Shown here piece after piece: positions 1-7,625 of a DNA stretch of 17,057 bases. A model generated the notes under the pieces. The model did no database searches. It was not told where the DNA came from and saw only the letters and a list, made by a program, of their open reading frames with translations. Source of the stretch: an uncultured Clostridia bacterium (GTDB lineage: Bacteria > Bacillota > Clostridia > UBA1381); NCBI GenBank assembly GCA_910579415.1, contig CAJTUY010000042.1, positions 1 to 17,057 on the forward strand. The letters are read 5' to 3'. Positions within the stretch are counted from its first letter, which is position 1, and each line of letters begins with the position of its first letter. The position numbers were made by a program, and so were the translations under genes.

Positions 1-758
1 GGTCCCGAACCGCTCAAATATGTTGCGTACGAGCCAAGCTCATACGTTTTTTCAAATATTTCTTCCATACCGTCAATATAACTTTTACGATATTGCTGGT
101 GCATCTTATCTCTTACGGCAGTTCTCAAAGCTTCCATATCTCCGGAAACCAAAGCCGCCTGAAACATCGATGCATGCGATATATTATATACAGCATCACG
201 GAAATCTACCCTTGACGGCAATACCCCGCGTGATTTTTTTGTAGCTACAAAATAATCGGGAATTATTACCGCAAACTGTATATTACTGTCTATTTTCGTA
301 CTTTTAATTATTGTTGCGTCACCATCTGTAAGCGAAACGCAGAAACCTCCGTAAAGCGCCGGTCCCACATTATCCGGATGACCCTCCATCATTGCGGCAA
401 GATGTATTATTTCATTATATGAAAGCGTTCTTCCCGAAATAATATTCGCCGCCAGCATTCCGCCGATTATACACGCGCTTGAACTGCCCAGACCGCGCGT
501 CATAGGTATCTGACTGTCCTGAGTAATACGGTAACCTTTAGGCTCATACCCCACAGCTTTAAACAGGTACATCATAGCGCGGTAAATAAGATTATTTGTA
601 TCTTTCGGTATATAGCTCTGCGTATTCCTGTTCACAACCTCCAAGCCATCAGAAATTTCTTCTATGGTCATTCGGTTATGCAGTCCCAGTGCAACACCAA
701 GTGTATCAAAACCCGCGCCCATGTTTGCGCTCGACGCAGGAACTCTAAGCTTAATCAT
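1..758 (-). CDS. thrB: Homoserine kinase, C-terminal end cut by the window edge
   Basis: Phosphorylates L-homoserine with ATP to O-phosphohomoserine, the committed step to threonine; cytoplasmic GHMP-family kinase. I translated the minus strand from 758: the N-terminus VPASSANMGAGFDTLG (residues 6-21), the ATP-binding GHMP loop GLGSSSA (89-95) and EGHPDNVGPALYGG (125-138) are all typical ThrB signatures. 252 codons are visible out of roughly 295-310 usual, and the frame leaves the window at the start of the C-terminal glycine motif (LSGSG), so the 3' end is missing because of the window and not because of damage. The ATG overlaps the hom stop codon by one base (TGATG), so the two genes form one translationally coupled operon. 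No other start is needed. Confidence 0.95.
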   Translation of the reverse strand, partial: MIKLRVPASSANMGAGFDTLGVALGLHNRMTIEEISDGLEVVNRNTQSYIPKDTNNLIYRAMMYLFKAVGYEPKGYRITQDSQIPMTRGLGSSSACIIGGMLAANIISGRTLSYNEIIHLAAMMEGHPDNVGPALYGGFCVSLTDGDATIIKSTKIDSNIQFAVIIPDYFVATKKSRGVLPSRVDFRDAVYNISHASMFQAALVSGDMEALRTAVRDKMHQQYRKSYIDGMEEIFEKTYELGSYATYLSGSG

Positions 759-1969
759 CAGTTCAGTACTCGTATATTGGTAACCACATCACTGAGCATT
801 GAAAGCTTCTCAATAACTTCCGACTGTGACAGCGGTTCTGTTACGAATGCAGACTCATTATCTACAATGTTATCAACAAAAGAACAATTTGAAAATATCT
901 TCTGTACATTTTCAGCCGTATCTGTGGTTCTCACAAAATAAGAGAATTTTTTTGAATTCTTGTCAGCCATAATATTGCCCTGCGGCTTTTCCCAGAATAT
1001 TTTCTTGCTTCTTTCACTGTGCTTTACCGCATCCACAATATCTGCAACCACTGCACTTGCCGTAGGAAGCTTTCCTGCGCCCTTGCCGTAGAACATTACA
1101 TCCCCCACGCAGTCACCTGTCACCATAATCGCATTAAATACACCGTCAACGCCTGACAGAGGGCTATCGTTCTTTATCACCATCGGAGATACTATTGAAT
1201 AAATCTTACCGTCCTTACCAAATTCCGCATAACCGATAAGTTTTACAACAGCATCCATAGCTGCCGCATACTTCACATCATCAAGTGTTATATTTGTAAT
1301 TCCTTCTGTGTCTATATCGTTATAATCAACCAGTTTGCCGGAAGCCAATGATGCTAAAATAGCAATTTTTCTGCATGCGTCATGACCCTCAATATCTGCT
1401 GCCGGATTTCTCTCGGCAAATCCCTTCTGTTGCGCATCCTTTAACGCTGTTTCAAAGGTTTTACCGTTTTTAATCATCTGATTAAGAATATAATTTGTTG
1501 TGCCGTTCAATATACCGGCAATTTTTTCTATATTATTGGCAGTAAGACACTGATGCATAGGTCTTATAATCGGAATACCGCCGCCCACACTTGCTTCAAA
1601 GAAATAGTTCACATTTTTTTCACGCGCAATTTCCAAAAGCTCTGTACCATATGTGGCAACAAGCTCCTTATTCGACGTTACGACACTTTTTCCCGACTCC
1701 AAAAGGCTTTTTGTAAATTCATATGCAGGGTGAAGTCCGCCCATCACCTCAGCAACCACGCTTACTTCATTATCATTTATAATATCATTTACATCCTTTG
1801 TGAAAAGTTCTTTTTCGGGGTGGTCGTCAAAATCACGAATGTCAAGAATATACTTTAATTCAACCGGTTCGCCGTTTGCATTTACACAAAGCTTTTCCGA
1901 ATTGGTCTTTATTATGTCATAAACACCGCTTCCAACAGTGCCGTAACCCATTATTGCAACCTTTGCCAT
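758..1969 (-). CDS. hom: Homoserine dehydrogenase
   Basis: Reduces L-aspartate semialdehyde to L-homoserine with NAD(P)H, the branch point to threonine, methionine and isoleucine. The 403-residue product has an N-terminal Rossmann fold with GYGTVGSG (8-15), VTSNKELVA (97-105, with the likely active-site Lys101), GILNGTTNYIL (152-162), the substrate-binding stretch around DIEGHDACRK (192-201) and GKGAGKLPTASAV (296-308). The last 65 or so residues look like the C-terminal ACT-type regulatory domain that senses threonine in this family. It is somewhat shorter than the usual 425-440 residues, mostly at the C-terminus. The ATG at 1969 has a good ribosome binding site (AGGGAGG, about 7 nt upstream). 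Stop and thrB start overlap. It is a monofunctional enzyme, not fused to aspartokinase. Confidence 0.95.
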   Translation of the reverse strand: MAKVAIMGYGTVGSGVYDIIKTNSEKLCVNANGEPVELKYILDIRDFDDHPEKELFTKDVNDIINDNEVSVVAEVMGGLHPAYEFTKSLLESGKSVVTSNKELVATYGTELLEIAREKNVNYFFEASVGGGIPIIRPMHQCLTANNIEKIAGILNGTTNYILNQMIKNGKTFETALKDAQQKGFAERNPAADIEGHDACRKIAILASLASGKLVDYNDIDTEGITNITLDDVKYAAAMDAVVKLIGYAEFGKDGKIYSIVSPMVIKNDSPLSGVDGVFNAIMVTGDCVGDVMFYGKGAGKLPTASAVVADIVDAVKHSERSKKIFWEKPQGNIMADKNSKKFSYFVRTTDTAENVQKIFSNCSFVDNIVDNESAFVTEPLSQSEVIEKLSMLSDVVTNIRVLN

Positions 1970-2006
1970 TCTTATGCCTCCCTGTCTTTTTGTACTATAA
2001 TGAATA

Positions 2007-2035
2007 ATATTACCACATCATCGCGCTAAAGTCAA
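2007..2035 (-). promoter_or_regulatory. Sigma-A-type promoter of hom-thrB
   Basis: On the minus strand TTGACT (2030-2035) and TAATAT (2007-2012) are separated by exactly 17 bp. A start near 2000 leaves only about 30 nt of leader before hom, so no T-box or other riboswitch fits between promoter and gene. The promoter lies just downstream of the radC stop codon, where I see no intrinsic terminator, so some read-through from radC is possible. Confidence 0.6.
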
Positions 2036-2066
2036 TATTTTGAACCGCCAAATATGACTGGGTTTA

Positions 2067-2783
2067 TCAATTTTCTTTTGTATAAATTAACCCACTATTT
2101 TCCCAGCCACCTGTCTGAGCGCGCATACTCGCGCATTTTCCGCCCGCTACTATTATATGGTCCCATACTTTTATATCTGCCGGAGCAAGGCAATTGCTGA
2201 TTGCGCGCGTGGTGACAATATCTGTATCGGAAGGCTTGGCTACGCCGCTCGGGTGATTATGCGCAAGCACAATACAAGCCGCATCACTTTTAACCGCAAT
2301 GCGTATAAGTTTGGATATATCAATATTCAGGCTGTCAAAGCCTCCTTCACATATACATGTACAGTGAATTACTTCTTTTCGTTTATTCAGGCATATCATG
2401 TAACAATATTCGCGTTCAGCGCCGTCAAACAAGTCTGACATATACTCCATAACGCTGTCCGTATCAAGCACATATCTGTTTGTATTAAAACGCACAGAAT
2501 TATAATAATGTATGAATTCTCCAAGCATGTGTATATATTCGGCAGTATTTTCACCGACTTTATAAACGCCCGTAAGCTGTGCCTTATCAGCTTTAAACAC
2601 ATTTGCAAAACCGCCGCAGGCATTTATTAAATCATGTGCCGTTTCATTTGTATCAACACGCGGCTTGCACCATTGAAGCAAATATTCAAGCACTTGATGG
2701 TCCTGCCAACCGCCGAAGCCTCTTACGCGGAAATCTTCGCGCATTCTCCCCCTGTGTCCCTCATGAACATTTTTCTTTTCCAT
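2067..2783 (-). CDS. radC: RadC family JAB/MPN-domain protein
   Basis: RadC proteins carry a JAMM/MPN metalloprotease-like domain; despite the old DNA-repair name their molecular role is not settled. The N-terminus (HRGRMREDF, residues 10-18, and DHQVLEYLLQ, 28-37) matches the usual RadC start, and residues 52-95 resemble the helix-hairpin-helix-like region. The metal motif is intact: HNHPSGVAKPSDTD (175-188), giving His175, His177, Ser185 and Asp188 in the H-x-H-x7-S-x2-D spacing. The product is 238 residues, close to the family length. A GTG three codons upstream (2792) is possible, but the ribosome binding site AAAGGTGA sits 9 nt from the ATG at 2783 and directly abuts the GTG, so I chose the ATG. 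It has its own promoter and is not obviously linked to its neighbours. Confidence 0.9.
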   Translation of the reverse strand: MEKKNVHEGHRGRMREDFRVRGFGGWQDHQVLEYLLQWCKPRVDTNETAHDLINACGGFANVFKADKAQLTGVYKVGENTAEYIHMLGEFIHYYNSVRFNTNRYVLDTDSVMEYMSDLFDGAEREYCYMICLNKRKEVIHCTCICEGGFDSLNIDISKLIRIAVKSDAACIVLAHNHPSGVAKPSDTDIVTTRAISNCLAPADIKVWDHIIVAGGKCASMRAQTGGWENSGLIYTKEN

Positions 2784-2815
2784 TGTATACACTCACCTTT
2801 ATTTTTACTTATATC

Positions 2816-2844
2816 AGTATATCACCGCAGATATGATTTGTAAA
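2816..2844 (-). promoter_or_regulatory. Sigma-A-type promoter of radC
   Basis: On the minus strand TTTACA (2839-2844) and TATACT (2816-2821) are 17 bp apart, about 30 nt upstream of the radC start. It lies just beyond the terminator of the SLH gene, which makes radC a separate transcription unit. Confidence 0.65.
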
Positions 2845-2852
2845 GAAAAGAA

Positions 2853-2884
2853 TAAAAAATCCACCCCATATGGGATGGATTTTT
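2853..2884 (-). terminator. Intrinsic terminator of the SLH protein gene
   Basis: The inverted repeat at 2860-2879 reads TCCATCCCATATGGGGTGGA on the minus strand, pairing fully if one U-G wobble is allowed, followed by a run of T (2853-2859). It begins about 15 nt after the stop codon. On the plus strand the same position forms a C-A mismatch, so the minus direction is favoured. Confidence 0.8.
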
Positions 2885-2895
2885 CGAGTCACAAA

Positions 2896-5800
2896 TTATT
2901 TAAATCTGTAAATTACAATTTCCTGAAGTGTACCCTTATCTGCAAATCTTGCAAGCGCTATGTCGCCCTTCTTTACAGATGCGTCAAATTCTTCAACGTC
3001 ATAGGCTTCACTGCCTTCTTCATCAACCTTTATATCATACTTTCCGTCACTCATTACTGTAATGTCAACTGTGTCAAGTATTTTTGAAAGGTCAAATGCC
3101 ATCGTATCCAAAACTGCATCACCTTTACGATTAACTGTATCAAGTTTTAACACAGCATCGCTAGTGATTTCCATATTGGTTACATGACCGAAAGAGTACA
3201 TATTACGTGTGTTAAACGAATCATATCCTCTGCCGACTGTAAGACCGCTATCACCATCATTATTATTAGTACCGTTTACTACCTGTTCATAAACATCGTC
3301 AGCGTCAACAATCTGCAAGATTCTGCTTCCGCCGTCACACAGTACTACATCACCTTCACCAATGAAATCTGCAAGCGACTTTCCTTTCGGGTCCTGAGCT
3401 TTCCAGAGAGCATCACCAGGTGTTGTTGTCTGGTAAACTCTCGGATTACCCGCAATAACACCATACGAATTTTCACTATACTTCATACCTATACACTTTG
3501 CAAAAACCGCATTCTTTGTTGTTGTAACAGATACTTCCTGATTTCCTGAATAACCGTTAATTACATAAACAGGATTATCCTCATCATCAATACTTGAATC
3601 AATACTTGTAACAACCATAGTAGGATTATTAGCGTTTGTATCCATATCAGAAATTTTTGCCTCTTCGTCTGTACTGTCTACAAAGTTGATAAATACAGTA
3701 GGTGTACTTGAATCACCGCATTCGCCAACAACGAAGTTACGGTTTGAACCATTTTCCCTTACTGCATATACAGATGCTGTAACTGTACCAATCTTATAGT
3801 CGGCTTCATTCTTCATGTTTGATGCTTTTGAAGGAACAGAGAATTCAAGGCCTCCGTCCTCAATTTTATATCCGTTTACAAGACCTGCCGTGATAGCTCT
3901 TCCCCTAAGATTTGTCGGGTTCATCTTTAATGCGCCGTCCGCCTCTTTATTCTGCTTTTCATCAATTGCGCAATAAAGTCTTGTAACATTGCCTGATGAA
4001 TTTGTCTTATACTTAACAAGTCTTATCTGATATGAATCTGCATTCAGAAAACCATCATTTTTAATCATAGATGAAAGTGTTGTCTTTAATTCACTTGCAG
4101 ACACACTTCGAGACGCCTTATCGCTCGGTCCCCAGAAATCAACGGACTTTTCGCTCGCCGTATATTCAACAGCTTTACCGTCTGTTGTCATAATTTTCAG
4201 AATATAATCCTCGCCGTTATTACTGTCATAGGCATTCATAAGCCAACCATACTTTTCACCCGTCTGAAGCTGACCTGATGCCGATGCTTCAATTCGTCCT
4301 ACACGTCCGAATTTATCAAGATAGAATACAGCCTGTACTCCTGCCTTCAGGTCACCTGCCGCAACATCTGCAATATCATATTTTGTACCGTTTATAGTAG
4401 CCTTGCTTTCGCCAAACTTAGTTGAAACACCCGAAGCTGAGCCTGTAATGCTGTCACCCGTAACTACTATATCCACAACTGTATAATCAAGGCTCATCTT
4501 TAATGAAGCAACATCGTCTTTCTTTAGATTTCTTATTCTTGCTTCAGACTCACCCTTCTTTACAGTGATAGTTCTGTCTTCGCTGTCATCAAAGTTAAAA
4601 CCGATAGAAACTGTATCTCCTACCTGTGCGCCTGCCGATGTATCGGCAATATCGCCATTCAGACGCTCAGCGCTTGCGCTTGAAACTACCATTGTAACAT
4701 ATGAGTCTACAAATACAACATCATAAACACCGTTCTTATCACTGTCAACCAGTCTTACACTTCCCACCTCAGCATTGCCGATAAGGTCGTTTATGTCTTC
4801 CTTGAAAAACGGACGTTCTTTTTCTGTTGCAGAAGCTTTCAAATCATCATATATTTTCGGAGTAAGAAGCTTACCGTTGAAAATAAGCTTCGCATCTGTA
4901 CAATCCTTAGCCCTGCTTACACCATCAACCTTGATTGAACCCTTGCCTGTATCAAAGCCTGTAACTTTTTCAATGTCAGTAATATCATCAATTACATAAG
5001 AATCTGACTTTGAAGCATTATTGGAAACAGCCAGAACTTCAGGCATAAGACCTTTGTTCTCTCTGTAATAGAAAGTAATGCTCTGTGCAAGATAATCTTC
5101 AAGACCTGTAAGAGCGCACTCATACACTCTTGTCTTATCCTCATTTGCATCAGCCTTGTCCTTTTCTATCTGTATCTGATTTTCCTGCATTTTTGCATCT
5201 GTAAGAGTAGTCTTGTTTGTTGCCCAAAGAGTACCCTTTGCTTCAAGTACGTCAAACTTAGCTTCAGCAAGAGTTTCTTCTGATTTGTAGATAGGTGAAC
5301 CGCCTTCATAACCGGCAATATCTCTGAAATCTGTCAGAAGCGAATTATAAACCATTTTAATAACTTCGCCTCTTGTTGATGGAATATCAGCTACACCCTT
5401 TACGCTCTTAGTAAGTCCAAGCTGCTCAGCCTCCTGCAAATAGCCGTTTGGCCAGCCGCCGAACTGCTCAGCTTCATATGAATAATTAAGCGCATTTACA
5501 AGCATAACCAATACCTGAGCATATGTAACCTCTCCGTCAGGAACAAAAGTGCCATCTCCCATACCACTTATAATGCTCTGTTCCATAGCGGTCTGAACCT
5601 GGTCAGCCGCCCAGTGTGACGCATCTACGTCTTTAAATACATTCTGATACTTTGAATGTGTGGAAATCGCAAGCATTCTCAGAACAATTGATGCCATCTC
5701 AGCTCTTGTTACATTAGAATCCGGTTTTACACTGCCGTCCTCATAACCTGAAATAATACCAAGCGAACTGCACAAAGCAAGCGACTTCTGATAATAGTTG

Positions 5801-6066
5801 TCCTTGTCATATGCACTGCCTGACTCCTCCGGCGCCTGTGTAGCCTCCGGTGTAGCAGTCGCTTCAGGAGTTGCCTCCGGTGCAGCAGTAGGAGCTTCTG
5901 TCGCATCAGGTGTTTCTGTTGCTTCAGGAGCCGCTGTTGTTGTTATTTCACTGTCAGCGTTTGCTTCGTCTTTATCAGCATCAGCAAAACCGACAACTCC
6001 AAAAGAACTTATAAGCATAGCTGAAGCTAAAAGCGCACAGACTAACTTTTTAATCTTGTTACCCAT
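2896..6066 (-). CDS. Large secreted S-layer homology (SLH) domain protein
   Basis: A 1056-residue exported surface protein. Residues 1-29 form a signal peptide (KIKK, then a hydrophobic stretch to GFADA). Residues 42-82 are a low-complexity Thr/Pro/Ala/Glu linker built on ATPEAT-like units, probably spanning the wall. Three SLH modules follow, about 88-134 (with VTRAEMA at 119-125), 143-194 (FKDVDASHWA; TYAQ replaces the usual TRAQ) and 205-247 (GWPNGYL, STRGEV). SLH domains bind pyruvylated secondary wall polymers, so the protein should sit on the cell wall. The remaining 800 or so residues match no enzyme I recognise; they look beta-rich, with short Asp/Gly-rich turns such as DSDKNGVYD (441-449). 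It may be the main S-layer protein or a large surface adhesin; no catalytic motif is visible. Start supported by GGAGGT 6 nt upstream; single-gene unit ending at a terminator. Confidence 0.88.
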   Translation of the reverse strand: MGNKIKKLVCALLASAMLISSFGVVGFADADKDEANADSEITTTAAPEATETPDATEAPTAAPEATPEATATPEATQAPEESGSAYDKDNYYQKSLALCSSLGIISGYEDGSVKPDSNVTRAEMASIVLRMLAISTHSKYQNVFKDVDASHWAADQVQTAMEQSIISGMGDGTFVPDGEVTYAQVLVMLVNALNYSYEAEQFGGWPNGYLQEAEQLGLTKSVKGVADIPSTRGEVIKMVYNSLLTDFRDIAGYEGGSPIYKSEETLAEAKFDVLEAKGTLWATNKTTLTDAKMQENQIQIEKDKADANEDKTRVYECALTGLEDYLAQSITFYYRENKGLMPEVLAVSNNASKSDSYVIDDITDIEKVTGFDTGKGSIKVDGVSRAKDCTDAKLIFNGKLLTPKIYDDLKASATEKERPFFKEDINDLIGNAEVGSVRLVDSDKNGVYDVVFVDSYVTMVVSSASAERLNGDIADTSAGAQVGDTVSIGFNFDDSEDRTITVKKGESEARIRNLKKDDVASLKMSLDYTVVDIVVTGDSITGSASGVSTKFGESKATINGTKYDIADVAAGDLKAGVQAVFYLDKFGRVGRIEASASGQLQTGEKYGWLMNAYDSNNGEDYILKIMTTDGKAVEYTASEKSVDFWGPSDKASRSVSASELKTTLSSMIKNDGFLNADSYQIRLVKYKTNSSGNVTRLYCAIDEKQNKEADGALKMNPTNLRGRAITAGLVNGYKIEDGGLEFSVPSKASNMKNEADYKIGTVTASVYAVRENGSNRNFVVGECGDSSTPTVFINFVDSTDEEAKISDMDTNANNPTMVVTSIDSSIDDEDNPVYVINGYSGNQEVSVTTTKNAVFAKCIGMKYSENSYGVIAGNPRVYQTTTPGDALWKAQDPKGKSLADFIGEGDVVLCDGGSRILQIVDADDVYEQVVNGTNNNDGDSGLTVGRGYDSFNTRNMYSFGHVTNMEITSDAVLKLDTVNRKGDAVLDTMAFDLSKILDTVDITVMSDGKYDIKVDEEGSEAYDVEEFDASVKKGDIALARFADKGTLQEIVIYRFK

Positions 6067-6103
6067 TTGAATACCTCCATAAATTTTTTAAATTATATAA
6101 TAT

Positions 6104-6122
6104 AATCGGAAATCATCCGATT
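6104..6122. repeat. Perfect inverted repeat in the SLH gene leader
   Basis: AATCGGA and TCCGATT form a perfect 7-bp inverted repeat with a 5-nt spacer, about 38 nt upstream of the SLH gene start and about 50 nt after the araC-type gene stop. It could be an operator, a 5'-UTR hairpin, or a weak terminator of the upstream regulator gene; the tract after it on the minus strand is AT-rich but not a clean U-run. Confidence 0.5.
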
Positions 6123-6133
6123 TTATTAACAAA

Positions 6134-6162
6134 ATTATACATTACAACAAAGCCTGAATACA
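6134..6162 (-). promoter_or_regulatory. Possible promoter of the SLH gene
   Basis: A perfect TATAAT (6134-6139, minus strand) has a poor -35 (TGTATT, 6157-6162) at 17 bp. A weak -35 would fit dependence on an activator. A start near 6127 would put the inverted repeat at 6104-6122 in the early 5'-UTR. Other AT-rich -10 candidates occur nearby, so this is tentative. Confidence 0.35.
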
Positions 6163-6170
6163 GACAAAAA

Positions 6171-7424
6171 TCAGTTATATTTGTCTAATTTAACGGCTTT
6201 CTTGTCCTCCTCGCGCGCCAAACGCGCGAATTCTTTATATTCAAGTGGCGAAACGCCTGTATATTTTTTAAATACCTGACTGAAATACTGAGAATTTGAA
6301 CCGTATCCGACTTTTTCGGCAACCTCGTAAATCCTGTCCTTTTTTCCTTCGACAATAAGCGCCTTCGCCATTTCCATTCGTTTTTCCATTACATAATGCG
6401 AAAAATTCTTACCTGTTTCCTTTTTAAACAGTTTTCCGAGATAATCCACATTGGTATACAGAATAGTACCGGCAAGCCAACGCAGGGACAGATTTTCATT
6501 CTCTACGTTTTCATCAATAATCTTTATGGTGTCACGGATAAGCGAACTGTAAATCTTATTTGTTTCAGGCGCGTTTAAGTCCGCGATTTCCATACCCTTA
6601 TCCTCTATAAATTCCTTAATCTGCATAAATGTACGCGCCTCCTGAATTGAGGCAATACCTTTCATGTAGCGTTCAATCTTATCAACGCTGCAGCAACGTA
6701 TTATGCAAACATACATTTCAAGACAATATGTTTTTGCCACAGCAGGCATAGGAAGTCTGCCCTCCAATGTTTCAAAAAAGCAACGCAACAACAATTTAAG
6801 CTTATTTTGGTCACCACCCGAAACCGCCTGTTCAACTGCGCTGTAATCGGGACGCAAATCAAGCTCATTCTCATTCATGCGTATTTCATTTTCATATAAA
6901 GTCAAGTCATTATCCGAGTAGAACGAATACCCCATACATTTTTTCAGACGCTCGTACATTTGCGGCGCATCGGAAACCGACTCTGTTTTACTGTATATAA
7001 CCATTATGTTATAATTATAACACCGTTTTACCGTCTGCCTTGCTTTATCCAAAGATGCCGTAATCTGAGTCCTGTCCGTAACAGTTGTAACAATGAGAAG
7101 CTGGTCATTAACAGTTGTGCTGAGCATTATGTTTTCTCTGCCAAGATACTGCTCAACAGTATTTTTTATAAAAAACAGGTCATCAAAATCGTTCATACCT
7201 GAGGGTCTTACCAAAACCATTCTCGTTTCCAACATAGTGTCAACGCCAAAAGTTTTGCAGTATATTCTGAACACCTCATATGTATCCCCCACACCCAGTA
7301 TGTATTCACGCAGGAATTGTTCCATAATGATGGGGCGCACTCTTTCCGTACGGTTATTCAGCATATCATCTATTTTCCCGATACGGTAATTGTCCTGACT
7401 ATGTATACTATCCGTTTTATACAT
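6171..7424 (-). CDS. AraC-family transcriptional regulator, YesN-like without receiver domain
   Basis: A 417-residue DNA-binding regulator. The C-terminal AraC domain (about 296-400) has both helix-turn-helix units: LRWLAGTILYTNVDYLGKLF (314-333) and VAEKVGYGSNSQYFSQVFKK (368-387), ending in the usual TGVSPLEYK (389-397). The N-terminal half resembles the linker region of YesN-type response regulators (FLREYILGVG at 37-46 and the following region to about 180), but the phospho-receiver domain that normally precedes it is missing; only about 30 residues stand in its place, with no Asp-phosphorylation motif. It may therefore sense its signal directly or work with a partner. Start supported by AAAGGAG 9 nt before the ATG. 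It lies between a secreted protein gene and the SLH gene, all on the same strand but separated by promoters, so either neighbour is a plausible target (inference). Confidence 0.88.
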   Translation of the reverse strand: MYKTDSIHSQDNYRIGKIDDMLNNRTERVRPIIMEQFLREYILGVGDTYEVFRIYCKTFGVDTMLETRMVLVRPSGMNDFDDLFFIKNTVEQYLGRENIMLSTTVNDQLLIVTTVTDRTQITASLDKARQTVKRCYNYNIMVIYSKTESVSDAPQMYERLKKCMGYSFYSDNDLTLYENEIRMNENELDLRPDYSAVEQAVSGGDQNKLKLLLRCFFETLEGRLPMPAVAKTYCLEMYVCIIRCCSVDKIERYMKGIASIQEARTFMQIKEFIEDKGMEIADLNAPETNKIYSSLIRDTIKIIDENVENENLSLRWLAGTILYTNVDYLGKLFKKETGKNFSHYVMEKRMEMAKALIVEGKKDRIYEVAEKVGYGSNSQYFSQVFKKYTGVSPLEYKEFARLAREEDKKAVKLDKYN

Positions 7425-7468
7425 AGTTTCTCTCTCCTTTGTAGTTATCTATATCTACTACGGAATAT

Positions 7469-7497
7469 ATTATATACGTTTTTTTGTATAATTTCAA
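7469..7497 (-). promoter_or_regulatory. Sigma-A-type promoter of the AraC-family gene
   Basis: Minus-strand TTGAAA (7492-7497) and TATAAT (7469-7474) with a 17-bp spacer, a near-consensus promoter about 45 bp upstream of the start codon. Confidence 0.75.
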
Positions 7498-7575
7498 GTA
7501 AAAAATTATGTAAAAGCTAATATTTTTTTCGCAAAACGGATTTAACAAGACAAAAAGAGAAATTTTTCAGTTTAA

Positions 7576-7613
7576 ATAAAAGAAAAAATTACCGCCGTAC
7601 AGGCGGTAATTTT
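7576..7613 (-). terminator. Intrinsic terminator of the secreted lectin-like gene
   Basis: A perfect 12-bp inverted repeat (7585-7596 with 7602-7613, core ATTACCGCC) and a 5-nt loop, followed on the minus strand by TTTTTTCTTTT. It starts about 12 nt after the stop codon of the gene at 7626 and separates it from the regulator gene. Confidence 0.9.
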
Positions 7614-7625
7614 CTTATTTTTAAC

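Noticed and set aside
5820..5945. Short repeated units that could suggest a tandem or CRISPR-like array
   Set aside because: The units vary, are in frame, and encode the low-complexity linker of the SLH protein; there are no conserved repeats with unique spacers.
5798..6070. A plus-strand frame rich in Ala/Ser/Val/Gly repeats
   Set aside because: It is the antisense reading of the Thr/Pro/Ala/Glu linker and signal peptide of the SLH protein.
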